64,000 nt of DNA from Williamsia sp. 1135 (GTDB lineage: Bacteria > Actinomycetota > Actinomycetes > Mycobacteriales > Mycobacteriaceae), in the NCBI RefSeq assembly GCF_002095395.1, contig NZ_MJEI01000091.1:32478-96477 (forward strand), in the 5' to 3' direction. Position 1 is the first letter of the stretch. Every line of letters begins with the position of its first letter. This document shows, one piece after another, positions 31,718 to 44,553 of this stretch. Below the pieces are notes generated by a model. The model was not told the origin of the DNA and searched no databases. It saw only the letters and a list, made by a program, of their open reading frames with translations. The position numbers and the translations under genes are program-made.

Positions 31718-32358
31718 TCATCCGAGCGACCGGACCCAATTGCTCAACAGCCGCGCGCCGGCGTCGCCGGATTTCTCGGGATGGAACTGGGTCGCGGACA
31801 ACGGTCCGTTCTCGACCGCCGCGAGGAAGCGACCGCCGTGTTCCGACCAGGTCAGCTTCGCCGGCTTCAGAGGTCCGTCCGCGGCCAACTCCCAACTCTG
31901 CGCCGCGTACGAGTGCACGAAGTAGAACCGCTCATCCTCGGGCATCCCCTCGAACAGGACCGAATCCGGTTCACTCTCGACGGTGTTCCAGCCCATGTGA
32001 GGCAGCACGGGGGCGGGCAGCGCGGTGACCGTCCCCGGCCACTGACCGCAGCCATCCGCCTCGACCCCGAACTCGACGCCCCGCTCGAACAGAATCTGCA
32101 TGCCCACGCAGATCCCGAGTACCGGCCGGCCGCCGGCGAGTCGCTCGTCGATGATCCGGTCGCCTTTGACCTCGAGCAGGCCGGCCATGCACGTGGCATA
32201 GGCGCCGACGCCGGGAACCACGAGCCCGTCTGCCTCGAGCGCGATCTTCGGTTCCGAGGTGACCGTCACCTGGGCGCCGGTTCGTTCCAGCGCCCGCTGC
32301 GCCGAGCGAAGGTTGCCGGACCCGTAGTCGAGGATCGCGACCGTGCGGTCGCCCGTGC

Positions 32359-32362
<4 letters not shown>
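31718..32362 (-). CDS. hisH: Imidazole glycerol phosphate synthase, glutaminase subunit
   Basis: The 214-residue class I amidotransferase frees ammonia from glutamine for HisF. The nucleophile Cys is in [15 protein letters not shown], and the His-Glu pair is in TQFHPEKSG. The GTG at 32362 overlaps the hisB stop (GTGA), and the product begins [17 protein letters not shown], the family N-terminus. Its partner HisF lies four genes downstream. Confidence 0.96.
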
Positions 32363-35425
<3,063 letters not shown>

Positions 35426-35541
35426 GGACACTGACTCCTGACAATTGGTGAACGATCCACAGTTCGCCATGGACTGACCTCAAGGATATGCGGTCCGGCC
35501 AGCCGTTTTCACCGGTGGTCCGCAGCACTACGATTCTCCGC

Positions 35542-35928
35542 ATGGTCTTCGCTGCCCGACTACTCATCAATGCCGTCGCCATCTGGATCGCCGCCGCGCT
35601 CGTCGGTGGCATCTCGATTGCCACCGACGGTCGAGACACCGCTGCTCAGATCCTGGTGGTGCTGTTCATCGCCCTGGTCTTCACCATCGTGAACACCGCG
35701 ATCAAACCGATCGTCCAGCTGCTCTCGCTACCGCTGCTGATACTGACCCTCGGACTGTTCACCCTGGTCATCAACGCGCTGATGTTGTTGCTGACGGCGT
35801 GGGTCACCGAAACCACCGACTTCGGACTCAGCGTCGATGGCTTCTGGACCGCGATCTGGGGTTCGATCATCATCTCGGTCGTGAACTTCCTGCTCGGCGC
35901 GCTGGTTCCCGACCGTCAAGACCGATGA
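35542..35928 (+). CDS. YvlD / phage holin family 4-like membrane protein
   Basis: The 128-residue protein has four hydrophobic helices covering most of its length and begins MVFAARLLINAVAIWI. The pattern VFTIVNTAIKPIVQLLSLPL is diagnostic of PF04020, named phage holin family 4 or YvlD. Most chromosomal members are not phage proteins; there is no prophage around it. The open frame begins at 35488, but the ATG at 35542 gives the family N-terminus. It is divergent from hisD. Confidence 0.85.
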   Translation: MVFAARLLINAVAIWIAAALVGGISIATDGRDTAAQILVVLFIALVFTIVNTAIKPIVQLLSLPLLILTLGLFTLVINALMLLLTAWVTETTDFGLSVDGFWTAIWGSIIISVVNFLLGALVPDRQDR

Positions 35929-35988
35929 TGTGCCCTTTTAGCGACCCTGACCAGGGGTTTTGTTCGCCATAAGGACCCACTATCGGGA

Positions 35989-37029
35989 TTACAAGGTGGA
36001 GTTGTCGATGACGAAGCGGTAGCGGACGTCGGAGGCAACGACGCGCTCGTAGGCCTCGTTGATCTGATCGGCCGAGATGACCTCGATCTCGGCACCGATG
36101 TTGTGTTCGGCACAGAAGTCGAGCATTTCCTGTGTCTCGGCGATCCCGCCGATCATCGAACCGGCGAGGGATCGGCGGTTCGCGACGAGTGAGAAGGCAC
36201 GTACCGAGATGGGTTTCTCGGGCAGACCGAGTTCGACGAGCGTCCCGTTGATGGCAAGCATCGACATGTACTTGTTGATGTCGAAGTTCGCCGAGACGGT
36301 GTTGAGTATGAGGTCGAACTTGCCGCGAAGTGTTTTGAAGGTGTCGGGATCGTCGGTGGCGTAGTAGTTGCTCGCACCGAGACGGAGTCCGTCTTCCATC
36401 TTCTTCAGTGACTGTGAGATCACACTGACCTCCGCACCCATCGCGTGGGCGATCTTGACTCCCACGTGGCCCAGACCTCCGAGCCCGATGACCGCCACTC
36501 GTTTGCCCGGGCCCGCGCCCCAATGGCGCAAGGGCGAGTAGGTGGTGATGCCGGCGCACAACAGCGGGGCCGCCACATCGAGGGACAGCGAGTCAGGGAT
36601 CCGTAGGACGTAGTTGGCGTCGACCACCACTTCCTGGGCGTAGCCACCGGTGGTTGGTTTTCCGTCGGCGCCGATTGCGTTGTAGGTGCCGACATTCCCC
36701 TTCTCGCAGTACTGCTCCTGGCCGAGAAGGCAGGGTTCACATTCGCGGCAGGAGTCGACAAAGCATCCAACCCCTACCCGGTCCCCGACCTGGTACTTGG
36801 TGACCTCGGAACCGATCTCGGAGACGGTGCCCGCGATCTCATGACCGGGTACGACGGGGTAACGGGTACCACCCCACTCATCGCGGGCGGTGTGGATGTC
36901 GCTGTGACAGATGCCGGCGTAGGCGATGGCGATGCGCACGTCGGCCGGACCCACCTCGCGGGTCTCGATGGTGGTGGGCACCAGAGCGTCGTTCGCGGAC
37001 GGCGCGGCGTAGGCATTGATGGTCGGCAC
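35989..37029 (-). CDS. Zinc-dependent NAD(P) alcohol dehydrogenase (AdhC/cinnamyl-type)
   Basis: The 346-residue medium-chain dehydrogenase has the catalytic zinc ligands GICHSD and GHEIAGTV, and a structural zinc cluster [15 protein letters not shown]. The nucleotide-binding site is [33 protein letters not shown] fits the cinnamyl/AdhC branch, which prefers NADP in many members. The substrate is probably a primary or aromatic alcohol/aldehyde, not certain. GTG at 37029 follows GGAGGT. It is transcribed alone from the gap after nadC, on the minus strand. Confidence 0.88.
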   Translation of the reverse strand: MPTINAYAAPSANDALVPTTIETREVGPADVRIAIAYAGICHSDIHTARDEWGGTRYPVVPGHEIAGTVSEIGSEVTKYQVGDRVGVGCFVDSCRECEPCLLGQEQYCEKGNVGTYNAIGADGKPTTGGYAQEVVVDANYVLRIPDSLSLDVAAPLLCAGITTYSPLRHWGAGPGKRVAVIGLGGLGHVGVKIAHAMGAEVSVISQSLKKMEDGLRLGASNYYATDDPDTFKTLRGKFDLILNTVSANFDINKYMSMLAINGTLVELGLPEKPISVRAFSLVANRRSLAGSMIGGIAETQEMLDFCAEHNIGAEIEVISADQINEAYERVVASDVRYRFVIDNSTL

Positions 37030-37174
37030 GTGTTCTTACCTCCGAAAATCGGGTGGGATGGGCGGAACCGCCGAAATCAAGCCTACATACGCATGTGAGC
37101 ATGGCTAATGATTGCGAGATGTGCCACAACTCGGAATACGTGCCGGCTTTCCGTCCACGTGCCGGTGTTGCAGG

Positions 37175-37199
37175 GCCGGCGCAGACTTACAAAGCCGGC
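37175..37199. terminator. Hairpin-forming repeat between nadC and the alcohol dehydrogenase
   Basis: Two GCCGGC copies (37175-37180 and 37194-37199) flank a 13-base loop; each copy is its own reverse complement, so they can form a short stem. They lie 17 bp past the nadC stop on the minus strand. There is no U tract, so a terminator role is only suggested. Confidence 0.3.
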
Positions 37200-37215
37200 G
37201 CCGTTTGCCCTGTTG

Positions 37216-38082
37216 TCAGTTGCCGACCCAATCGAAGCCGATGTCGTGGGCAGTCACCGAGTGCGTGAGACCTCCGACCGCCAGGTACTCGACACCGGTC
37301 TTGGCGTAATCCTGCGCGACGTCGATGGTGAGCCCTCCCGAACTCTCCAGTTCCGTCGCCGGAGACTTCGCATTGCGACGCTGCACCGCCATCTGAGTCT
37401 GCCAGAGCGGAAAGTTGTCCAGCAGAACGAGTTCAGCGCTCAATGCCAGGGCTTCGTCGAGTTGCTCGAGACTGTCGACCTCGACCTCACACGCGATGTC
37501 GGGCGCTGCGGCCCGCACCGCGTTCAGCGCTGCCGTGACAGATCCTGCCGCTGCGACGTGGTTGTCCTTGATCAGCGCGGCGTCGCCGAGACCCATCCGA
37601 TGGTTGTGGCCGCCCCCGCACCGCACCGCGTACTTCTGCAGTGCGCGCATGCCGGGCAACGTCTTTCGTGAATCCCGGATCTGCGCCTTGGTATCGGAGA
37701 CCTCCGCGACCCACAGGGCCGTGGCGCTCGCGATTCCGGACAGGTGGCACAGGAGGTTCAGTGCCGTGCGCTCGGCAACGAGCAATCCCGCAACCGGGCC
37801 GCGCACAGTGGCCACTGCCGTGCCGGGTTCGAGTTCGGCGCCGTCCTCGAGCCGGTCGAGAACCTCGTACTCACCGGCACCGACGACGGCGTCGAAGACC
37901 TCGAGCGCGACGTCGAGGCCTGCCAGCACACCGTGCTGACGACTCGACAGCACCGCGGTCGCCACCGCGCCGGCGGGAACTGTTGCGGCCGTGGTGACGT
38001 CGGGTCCGTAACGCAGGTCCTCGTCAAGAGCGGTCGCGATCAGGGTCGCGACCTCCGCGGTGCCGGCTGGGTTGCCCGTCAC
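37216..38082 (-). CDS. nadC: Quinolinate phosphoribosyltransferase (carboxylating)
   Basis: The 288-residue enzyme turns quinolinate and PRPP into nicotinate mononucleotide, CO2 and pyrophosphate. It has [39 protein letters not shown] and [14 protein letters not shown] with [12 protein letters not shown], all family hallmarks. GTG at 38082 overlaps the nadA stop (GTGA), so the two are directly coupled with no nadB between them. Confidence 0.97.
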   Translation of the reverse strand: MTGNPAGTAEVATLIATALDEDLRYGPDVTTAATVPAGAVATAVLSSRQHGVLAGLDVALEVFDAVVGAGEYEVLDRLEDGAELEPGTAVATVRGPVAGLLVAERTALNLLCHLSGIASATALWVAEVSDTKAQIRDSRKTLPGMRALQKYAVRCGGGHNHRMGLGDAALIKDNHVAAAGSVTAALNAVRAAAPDIACEVEVDSLEQLDEALALSAELVLLDNFPLWQTQMAVQRRNAKSPATELESSGGLTIDVAQDYAKTGVEYLAVGGLTHSVTAHDIGFDWVGN

Positions 38083-39098
38083 TCCCCTGTCCCGGGGGTG
38101 CCGATCTCGATCATCCGCTGGACACTCAGCTTTGCCCGCGCGGCGACATCAGGTGCCACGTGGACCTCGTCTTTGCCCTCGCGCAGGCAACGCAGCAGCG
38201 CGGCCGGGGTGATCATCTTCATGTAGGGACATGAGGCGCGATCGTTGACTGCCTGGAAATCGACGTTCGGCGCAGCCTTGCGCAACTGATGCAGCATTCC
38301 GACCTCGGTCGCGACGAGAACCTGCGTCGCACCCGTTTCCCGCGCAGCGTCGAGCATGCCTCCGGTCGAAAGGATCTTCACCTTGTCGGCAGGAACGAAA
38401 CCCTCACCGGCGAGGTAGAGAGCCGAGGTGGCGCAACCACATTCAGGGTGCACATACAGTTCGGCGTCGGGGTGCGACTGCGACTTGGCGGTCAGCTCGT
38501 CGCCGTTGATACCGGCGTGAACGTGGCACTCGCCTGCCCAGATCTGCATGTTCTGTCGACCCGTGACGCGCTTGACGTGGGCGCCGAGGAACTGGTCCGG
38601 CAGGAACAGCACCTCTTTGTCGGGATCGATCGAGTTCACGACGTCGACCGCGTTCGACGAGGTGCAGCAGATGTCGGTCAGACCCTTGACCTCCGCGGTG
38701 GTGTTGACGTACGAGACGACCACCGCATCGGGATAGTCCGCTTTCCACGCACGCAGGTCATCGGCGGTGATCGAGTCGGCGAGTGAACAGCCTGCCCGCT
38801 CGTCCGGGATCAGGACCCGCTTGTCGGGGCTCAGGATCTTGGCGGTCTCCGCCATGAAGTGCACGCCGCAGAAGATGATCTCGTCGGTCTCGGCCTCTGC
38901 CGCGATGCGCGACAGCGCGAGGGAATCGCCCACGTGATCGGCAACGTCCTGAATGGCGGGCAACTGATAGTTGTGGGCCAGCAGGGTGGCGTTGCGCTTC
39001 TTGGCGAGGCTCTTGATCTCGGCAAACCATTCGGGTGTCGGCTCGACCCCGGTGTAGGCGGGTTCGGTCGACCCGAGCGTGAGTGACGTGGTGGTCAT
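38079..39098 (-). CDS. nadA: Quinolinate synthase
   Basis: The 339-residue 4Fe-4S enzyme condenses iminoaspartate and dihydroxyacetone phosphate into quinolinate. Cluster cysteines are found in AGCSLAD, HPECGC and [10 protein letters not shown]. Other family segments are [20 protein letters not shown] and [13 protein letters not shown]. The ATG at 39098 is preceded by an excellent AGGAGGTGG site, and the open frame upstream is not needed. An inverted repeat 60 bp upstream is a likely regulatory site. L-aspartate oxidase, its usual partner, is not encoded nearby. Confidence 0.97.
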   Translation of the reverse strand: MTTTSLTLGSTEPAYTGVEPTPEWFAEIKSLAKKRNATLLAHNYQLPAIQDVADHVGDSLALSRIAAEAETDEIIFCGVHFMAETAKILSPDKRVLIPDERAGCSLADSITADDLRAWKADYPDAVVVSYVNTTAEVKGLTDICCTSSNAVDVVNSIDPDKEVLFLPDQFLGAHVKRVTGRQNMQIWAGECHVHAGINGDELTAKSQSHPDAELYVHPECGCATSALYLAGEGFVPADKVKILSTGGMLDAARETGATQVLVATEVGMLHQLRKAAPNVDFQAVNDRASCPYMKMITPAALLRCLREGKDEVHVAPDVAARAKLSVQRMIEIGTPGTGE

Positions 39099-39157
39099 GA
39101 CAACCACCTCCTGTTCGTGGCGCCGGTCAATCGGTGGCCGGCCTGGGCTGGGGGCTG

Positions 39158-39182
39158 GGTTTTCGACTGTAGATCGAAAACC
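39158..39182. promoter_or_regulatory. Perfect 9-bp-arm inverted repeat, candidate NrtR operator
   Basis: The arms GGTTTTCGA and TCGAAAACC are perfect reverse complements around a 7-bp spacer (CTGTAGA). The site lies between nadA (start 39098) and the divergent NrtR-like regulator (start 39290). NrtR repressors bind palindromes of about this size upstream of NAD genes, so this is the probable binding site controlling nadA-nadC and the regulator itself. The match to a known NrtR consensus was not tested. Confidence 0.75.
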
Positions 39183-39289
39183 TGTCCCCGATCGTAGCAC
39201 TGCGCGGTGTGGGGCCGATCACCCGTCAGCGCCCGGGGAGTAACTCGGCTGGTCAGGCACGGGGCGAATGAGCCACTACACTCGCAGCC

Positions 39290-39985
39290 ATGCCTGCTCA
39301 GAGTGTCCTTCACGAGGTCCTCTGCGCCGTGTTCCAGGTTCGCGAGCACCACGTCGGCCAAGCCCCCCAGCTGTCGGTGCTCCTGTGGCAACGCGCGTAC
39401 GACCCGCAGGCCGGTTCGTGGTCGCTGCCAGGTGGCCACCTCCATGCCGACGAAGACCTCAGGACGTCCGCGCTTCGTCAACTCGCAGACAAGGTCGACG
39501 TCCGCGAGGTCGCCCACCTCGAACAGCTGACCGTGTTCTCTGCGCCCGACCGGATCCCCGGTCCGCGGGTGATCGCATCGTCGTACCTCGGCATGGTGCC
39601 CTCGGATTCGCGACCCAACCTGCCACCGGACACACGCTGGCATCCGGTGTCACTGCTGCCCCAGATCAGCTTCGACCACAGCACGATCATCGAGAGGGCA
39701 CGATCACGGCTGGCCGCGAAGCTGTCCTATACGAACATCGCGTTCGCGCTCGCGCCACCCGAGTTCTCGATGTCAGCGTTGTCCGACATCTATTGCGCTG
39801 CACTGGGATACCCGGTCGATTCGACGAACCTGCTGCGCATCTTGTCGCGCCGCGGCGTGATCACCGCAACCGGGACGGTCGGCCGAACGGGACCGAACGG
39901 CGGACGACCGCCTGCGCTGTATCGCTTCGCCGACAACCGATTACGCATCACCGACGAGTTCGCGACGCTGCGTCCGCCGCCCTGA
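39290..39985 (+). CDS. nrtR: NrtR-type Nudix-related transcriptional regulator of NAD metabolism
   Basis: The 231-residue protein has an N-terminal Nudix-fold domain and a C-terminal winged-helix domain (about residues 155-231, FSMSALSDIYCAALGYPVDS then RRGVITATG). The Nudix box is degenerate: where REUXEEXGU is expected it has LRQLADKV, so it is unlikely to hydrolyse nucleotides. This matches NrtR regulators, which sense ADP-ribose or NAD and repress NAD-synthesis genes (established for the family, including mycobacterial homologues). Its position next to nadA with a palindrome between them supports this. The 3' end overlaps the convergent MarR gene by 45 bp. Confidence 0.85.
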   Translation: MPAQSVLHEVLCAVFQVREHHVGQAPQLSVLLWQRAYDPQAGSWSLPGGHLHADEDLRTSALRQLADKVDVREVAHLEQLTVFSAPDRIPGPRVIASSYLGMVPSDSRPNLPPDTRWHPVSLLPQISFDHSTIIERARSRLAAKLSYTNIAFALAPPEFSMSALSDIYCAALGYPVDSTNLLRILSRRGVITATGTVGRTGPNGGRPPALYRFADNRLRITDEFATLRPPP

Positions 39986-40396
39986 CCCCTGACCCAACTT
40001 TTCCAGCAGTTCGGCCAGCGTCGAGAGTTCTTCATCTGACAGGACTTCGAACGCCGACGGGGCGGGATCACCGATTGATCGGATCGAATCGAGGAGTTCA
40101 CGTCCGGCCTCGGTCAGCGACACGATCTTGGTTCGGCGATTGCCGGGGTCGACCTTCCTGTCCACCAGTCCCCGCTCGGCTAGATCGTTGACGGCGACGG
40201 TGGTCGCGGGCGCGTCGAGCGTTGCCGCGGCCGCCAACGCCTTGACCGAGCGAGGCCCGTCATCGAGCCTGCTCAGTACCCGAAATCTGCTGAAGGGCAG
40301 GCCACTACGTTCGATCACCGCTCGGCGCCAGGTATCGCGATTACTGTGCACCAGCGAGGCCATCACCTGCCAGACGTCGTCTCGGCGATCACTCAC
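39941..40396 (-). CDS. MarR-family transcriptional regulator
   Basis: The 151-residue protein has a winged-helix core. The first helices carry RAVIERSGLPFSRFRVLSRL. The DNA-recognition part is RSVKALAAAATLDAPATTVA, followed by NDLAERGLVDRKVDPGNRRT and the wing. It starts at a GTG (40396) that overlaps the stop of the MFS gene by 8 bp (GTGAGTGA), giving a pump-regulator operon; the open frame further upstream lies inside the pump gene. It probably represses the pump operon. Confidence 0.88.
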   Translation of the reverse strand: MSDRRDDVWQVMASLVHSNRDTWRRAVIERSGLPFSRFRVLSRLDDGPRSVKALAAAATLDAPATTVAVNDLAERGLVDRKVDPGNRRTKIVSLTEAGRELLDSIRSIGDPAPSAFEVLSDEELSTLAELLEKLGQGSGRRTQRRELVGDA

Positions 40397-41882
40397 GTGC
40401 GCTCCCGCGAGCGTGCCCGGCCAGGGTTGGTTGCGTGATCGGTTCCTCGTCCGATTCTGCGAACAACGCGGCAACGCGCTGCGTGGTGCGCGCCGACGAC
40501 GCGGTCGTCGAGTAAAACCCGAGCGCGGCGATGCCGAGGGCCAGTCCGACCGAAACCCACCACAACGGAGCCATGTCGTGCACCGAGCCTGCCGAGTTCG
40601 CATCCGCGGCGATCACTGATCCGGCGAGCGTTCCCGACAACGCGACACCCAGGCTGATCCCGACCTGGCGGCTGGTCGACGCGATGGCCGAGGCTGCACC
40701 GGCCCGATCCCGCGGCATCCCACTGACCGCGGCCGTCGTGATCGGAGCATTGACCATGCCGAAGCCGACACCGAACAGACCGAAGACGACCAGCAGTTGC
40801 CAGTTGGGTGTGTATTGGTCGAGTCGGGTCAGGGTGGCCGACGCCACCGCCAGCAACAACCCGGCGATCACCAGCGAGGGCCGCGTCCCGTATTTGCCGA
40901 CGAGCCTCCCCGACAGAGGCGAGAACACCAGCGTTCCGGCGGCAATGGGGAGGAACATCAGCCCGGTCTGCACCGGCGAATAGTCGCGAATGCTCTGTAG
41001 GTAGATGGACATCATGAACAAGAAAGCGCCATACGCGGCAAAGGCGAATACGCCGGTGACCGTCGCCGCGGCGAACGGGACACTCCGGAAGAACCGAAGC
41101 TCGATGAACGGTTCGTCGCGGCGCAATTCGTAGCGGCAGAAGGCCACGAACGCCCCGATCCCGACGGCGAAGATCGCGATGGTGCGCGGATCGGTCCAGC
41201 CCAGGCCCGGTCCCTCGATCAACCCGACGATCATGCCTGCCATGAAGACGATCGCCAGACCCTGGCCGATGGGATCGAGCCCCCGGACCTTCGCTGACTT
41301 CGATTCGGGAACTACGAGCGCCGTCGCGACGATGGCGACCACACAGATGGGCAGGTTGATCCAGAACACCGACTCCCAGCTGAAGGAATCGATGAGCAGG
41401 CCACCCACCATCGGACCGAGGGCCATCGAGATACCGACGACCGCTCCCCAGACACCCACAGCCCTCGCTCGCTCCACGCGGCCGGAGAACGTCTGCGTGA
41501 TGATCGACATCGCAACCGGATTGAGCATGGACCCGCCGACTGCCTGGAGGAACCGGGCGGCGATGAGCACCTCGATACTCGGCGCCAGACTGCAGAGCAG
41601 CGATCCGAGCGCGAAAGTACCCAACCCGATCTGGAATACCCGACGTCGGCCGAAGCGATCCGCCATCGTCCCCGACAGCAGCAGCAGGCTCGCCAGCACC
41701 AGGGTGTAGACGTCGATGACCCACTGCAGCTGGGACGGCGTTGCGTCGAAATCGCTACGGATGGACGGGATGGCGACGTTGACGATGGTGGCATCGAGCG
41801 AGACGATCAGCAGACTGAGGCAACAGGTCGCCAAGACCGCGGCCTTGCGGCGCGGACTGAGCGTGCCTGTAGTTGAGTTCAC
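40389..41882 (-). CDS. MFS drug efflux transporter, DHA2 family
   Basis: The 497-residue inner-membrane protein has about 14 hydrophobic segments, the DHA2 TM1 pattern LDATIVNVAIPSI and motif A GTMADRFGRRR. It belongs to the EmrB/QacA branch and exports toxic organic compounds. The GTG at 41882 lies inside a palindromic region; the MarR-family gene follows with an 8-bp overlap. It is related in type to the pump at 1237-2775 but not adjacent to it, and uses a different kind of regulator. Confidence 0.9.
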   Translation of the reverse strand: MNSTTGTLSPRRKAAVLATCCLSLLIVSLDATIVNVAIPSIRSDFDATPSQLQWVIDVYTLVLASLLLLSGTMADRFGRRRVFQIGLGTFALGSLLCSLAPSIEVLIAARFLQAVGGSMLNPVAMSIITQTFSGRVERARAVGVWGAVVGISMALGPMVGGLLIDSFSWESVFWINLPICVVAIVATALVVPESKSAKVRGLDPIGQGLAIVFMAGMIVGLIEGPGLGWTDPRTIAIFAVGIGAFVAFCRYELRRDEPFIELRFFRSVPFAAATVTGVFAFAAYGAFLFMMSIYLQSIRDYSPVQTGLMFLPIAAGTLVFSPLSGRLVGKYGTRPSLVIAGLLLAVASATLTRLDQYTPNWQLLVVFGLFGVGFGMVNAPITTAAVSGMPRDRAGAASAIASTSRQVGISLGVALSGTLAGSVIAADANSAGSVHDMAPLWWVSVGLALGIAALGFYSTTASSARTTQRVAALFAESDEEPITQPTLAGHARGSARE

Positions 41883-41906
41883 CTAACTATTGTGAAACTA
41901 CAACTA
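41870..41906. promoter_or_regulatory. Candidate MarR operator around the start of the MFS gene
   Basis: The outer arms TAGTTG (41870-41875) and CAACTA (41901-41906) form an inverted repeat, with AACTA repeated three times between 41885 and 41906. The region covers the MFS start codon and about 24 bp upstream. AT-rich palindromes of this kind are usual MarR sites, but the inner part is imperfect, so the boundaries are uncertain. Confidence 0.4.
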
Positions 41907-41923
41907 TCGACGCGGCAAGAACC

Positions 41924-42511
41924 TCAACTGTGCGATGGCTCACTCTGCGTCGTATCCAGGGCCGCCGAGTCATCGGTCGCCGAGGCCGGGTGGCCGAGAT
42001 CGGCTTCTCGATTCATCACCACGAGCAGGAAGTACGTCACCAACGCGGTGATAGGCGCGACCACCAGCAACACCCACGACACGCTCAGCCCGCCCAAGGT
42101 GTCGAGATGTGCGCCATCGATCCGGAGAGTGGGCGGCTGGGTGAACTCACCGCCGACCGGAACGCCGTCTCGGCCAGAAAAACGTTGCCGGGCGACGGCG
42201 TCACCAACCCAGATCGCGACGATTCCCGCCGCAACCGCGCCGACCGACAACCCGGCCACCCCCAGAGGACCGCGCAGCGCAGGCGGGTACCAGAACACGA
42301 TGGCCAGGACGACACCCGCCGCGAGTGCAAGACAGAAGAATCGCCCGATCGCGCCGAACTCGGCAGTCGCATCGCCGATGGCGACCGCCCGGCCGTCCTC
42401 GACGACCCGGCCTTCGATACCCGGCGTCAGCAATGCCCAGGCGATGCCCCAGATGATCCCGGTCGCCGCCACGCCCGCCGCCGCGAACAGCCCGGACCGA
42501 CCACTGCTCAT
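41924..42511 (-). CDS. DUF2567 membrane protein of the biotin cluster
   Basis: The 195-residue protein has four hydrophobic segments (starting LFAAAGVAATGIIWGIAWAL). The TM2-TM3 region is separated by a small polar loop, and a longer polar segment (RDGVPVGGEFTQPPTLRIDG) precedes the last helix. It resembles Rv1591 of M. tuberculosis, which sits in the same place after bioB. The role is unknown. The ATG at 42511 shares one base with the stop of the preceding bsaP gene (TGATG). Confidence 0.8.
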   Translation of the reverse strand: MSSGRSGLFAAAGVAATGIIWGIAWALLTPGIEGRVVEDGRAVAIGDATAEFGAIGRFFCLALAAGVVLAIVFWYPPALRGPLGVAGLSVGAVAAGIVAIWVGDAVARQRFSGRDGVPVGGEFTQPPTLRIDGAHLDTLGGLSVSWVLLVVAPITALVTYFLLVVMNREADLGHPASATDDSAALDTTQSEPSHS

Positions 42512-42765
42512 CAACGTTGTGTCAGCTCCACGGAGTCGACAGTACCGTGCCGCGAACAGCGGGCAGACCAGCCGTCGGGGCGCACCTGCACCACCATCCG
42601 GCGTCCACATTGACCGCAATAGCGCGGTGGCTCCAAGCCCAATTGCGCTGCGCGCGGAATGGACTGCGGGTCTTCGACGTCGAGTTTCACCCCGGTGTAC
42701 ACCCCGAACACCAACGGTGCGGCCAGTGGTGTCGGGATGTCACTCACGAGTGGGCTCGCGCTCAA
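42511..42765 (-). CDS. bsaP: Biotin synthase auxiliary protein (BsaP-like)
   Basis: The protein has up to 84 residues and carries the cysteine pattern [10 protein letters not shown], then WSARCSRHG, like Rv1590 and related small proteins next to bioB in mycobacteria. Such a protein has been described in mycobacteria as an accessory factor that supports biotin synthase activity, probably through an Fe-S cluster. That assignment rests on my memory of the literature. The first possible start is a TTG at 42765 overlapping the bioB stop (TTGA); a GTG at 42747 is an alternative. The cysteine positions fit either start. Confidence 0.75.
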   Translation of the reverse strand: MSASPLVSDIPTPLAAPLVFGVYTGVKLDVEDPQSIPRAAQLGLEPPRYCGQCGRRMVVQVRPDGWSARCSRHGTVDSVELTQR

Positions 42766-43775
42766 ATCGAGTCGTTGAGTGCCTTGATCGGCATCTGCAA
42801 CTCTTCGAGCAGATCCAGATCGGTTTCGGCCGGACGACCCAGGGTCGTCAGGTAATTACCGACGATGACCGCGTTGATGCCACCGAGGATGCCCTGCTTG
42901 GCGCCGAGATCGCCGAGGGTGATCTCGCGGCCACCGGCGAACCGCAAGATGGTGCGCGGCAACGCCAACCGGAACGCGGCAACCGCCTTGAGCGCCTCGG
43001 CGGCCGGCAAGACGTCGAGGTCCCCGAACGGGGTACCCGGACGCGGGTTCAGGAAGTTCAGGGGAACCTCGTCGGGATCGAGTGCAGCGAGATCCGCGGC
43101 GAACTCGGCCCGCTGCTCGAGCGTCTCACCCATGCCGAGGATGCCACCGCAGCAGACCTCCATGCCGGCCTCGCGGATCATCTTCAGCGTGCCGAACCGC
43201 TCTTCCCAGCTGTGCGTGGTGACGACGTTCGGGAAGTGCGAGCGCGCGGTCTCCAGATTGTGGTTGTACCGGTGCACCCCCATCGCCTTGAGCTCGTCGA
43301 CCTGCTCCTGCGTCAACATGCCCAGGCTGCAAGCGATCTGGATGTCGACCTCGGCGCGAATGGCCTCGATACCGGCCGCGACCTGAGCCATCAGACGCTT
43401 GTCCGGACCACGGACCGCAGCGACGATGCAGAACTCCGTCGCACCCGACTTGGCAGTCTGCTTGGCCGCCTCGACCAGCGCCGGGATGTCGATCCACGCG
43501 CTGCGCACCGGCGACGCGAACAGGCCCGACTGCGAGCAGAAATGGCAATCCTCGGGACAACCACCGGTCTTGAGCGAGATGATGCCTTCCACCTCGACCT
43601 CGGGTCCGCAGTGCTTCATCCGCACGTCGTGTGCGAGCTGCAGCAGGTCCGTCAGCCGGTCATCGGACAACTGCAAGATCTGCAGCGTCTGCTCCTGGCT
43701 CAAACCCTCTCCGCGTTCCAACACCTGCTCACGCGCGACGTCGAGAATGTCCGTGCGTACTGGCGCCTGGGTCAC
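42762..43775 (-). CDS. bioB: Biotin synthase
   Basis: The 337-residue radical-SAM enzyme inserts sulphur into dethiobiotin. The radical-SAM cysteine motif is CPEDCHFC, with LKTGG just before it; [12 protein letters not shown] follows. Further motifs are [22 protein letters not shown], and the conserved ILGMGET with FAGGR near the end. The GTG at 43775 is chosen since an AGAGGGAGG site precedes it and homologous proteins start VTQA; an in-frame ATG at 43796 has a weaker site. It is followed by bsaP. Confidence 0.97.
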   Translation of the reverse strand: MTQAPVRTDILDVAREQVLERGEGLSQEQTLQILQLSDDRLTDLLQLAHDVRMKHCGPEVEVEGIISLKTGGCPEDCHFCSQSGLFASPVRSAWIDIPALVEAAKQTAKSGATEFCIVAAVRGPDKRLMAQVAAGIEAIRAEVDIQIACSLGMLTQEQVDELKAMGVHRYNHNLETARSHFPNVVTTHSWEERFGTLKMIREAGMEVCCGGILGMGETLEQRAEFAADLAALDPDEVPLNFLNPRPGTPFGDLDVLPAAEALKAVAAFRLALPRTILRFAGGREITLGDLGAKQGILGGINAVIVGNYLTTLGRPAETDLDLLEELQMPIKALNDSI

Positions 43776-43810
43776 GTTGGGCCTCCCTCTCGTCATGACA
43801 CTTTGCGGTC

Positions 43811-44527
43811 CTAGTGTGCCCTATCACCTGCGTCGGCGGACTTGGGGTGCGCCACAAGCCGCGACAGCCAACCGGCATCGAACCATTGCGATGCCTGCGC
43901 ACCGAAGCGTTGCCGATCGAAACCGCCCGCGCCTGCCGGGATCCGGCCGACGATCGGAACTCCGGTGACCAGCGGGAGGTCTTCCAGATTGCAGCGCTGC
44001 GCGAGATCGGGTTCGTCGGGCCAGGAACCGATGAGGATGCCGGCACAGTCGAGGCCGGCGGCGTGAATGGCGCGAATGGTCAGCTCGGTGTGGTTCAGGG
44101 TGCCGAGCCCTGCGGCAGCCACCACCAGCAACGGCGCGTCGAGGCCTGCCGCCACATCGAGGATGGTGAGGTCCGGGGCCAACCGCACCAGCGCTCCCCC
44201 GGCGCCTTCGACCAATGTCAGGTCGTGATCGTCGAACTCTGACACCGCGGACAGCACCGTCTCGAGGTCCACGAACGGCGCGCCCTCCCGGCGGGCGGCC
44301 CGGTCCGGCGCCAACGGGTCGCGGTAGCGAAAGCTCTCTGCAGTGGCCCTGACCCCGGTCAGCCGACGCACTTCGGCGATGTCCCCGGGCTCACCCGGCC
44401 CCACCCCGGTCTGCGCGGGTTTACAGACAGCGACCGAGGCTCCGCGGCCGATCACCGCAGCCGCGAGTGCGGCGGTCGCGACCGTTTTGCCGACCTCTGT
44501 GGAGGTGCCGGTGATCACGAGCTTCAC
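43811..44527 (-). CDS. bioD: Dethiobiotin synthetase
   Basis: The 238-residue enzyme makes dethiobiotin from 7,8-diaminopelargonic acid, CO2 and ATP. The P-loop is [14 protein letters not shown], followed by CKPAQTG with the conserved Lys, and [12 protein letters not shown]. It starts with GTG at 44527. The gene is 69 bp downstream of bioF, and the gap holds the 21-bp repeat. bioB lies 35 bp further on. Confidence 0.95.
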   Translation of the reverse strand: MKLVITGTSTEVGKTVATAALAAAVIGRGASVAVCKPAQTGVGPGEPGDIAEVRRLTGVRATAESFRYRDPLAPDRAARREGAPFVDLETVLSAVSEFDDHDLTLVEGAGGALVRLAPDLTILDVAAGLDAPLLVVAAAGLGTLNHTELTIRAIHAAGLDCAGILIGSWPDEPDLAQRCNLEDLPLVTGVPIVGRIPAGAGGFDRQRFGAQASQWFDAGWLSRLVAHPKSADAGDRAH

Positions 44528-44553
44528 GATGACGGGCCGATAGCGATCGCGGT

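Noticed and set aside
35426..35541. T-box or riboswitch upstream of hisD
   Set aside because: The 116-bp divergent gap is too short for a T-box, and no conserved T-box or other riboswitch core was seen.
35542..35928. Prophage remnant, because of the holin-type protein
   Set aside because: No other phage genes, integrase or attachment site lie nearby; chromosomal YvlD-type proteins share this fold.
40393..41724. A 443-codon minus-strand frame inside the MFS gene
   Set aside because: It is an offset frame of the intact transporter and gives an Arg/Gly-rich product.
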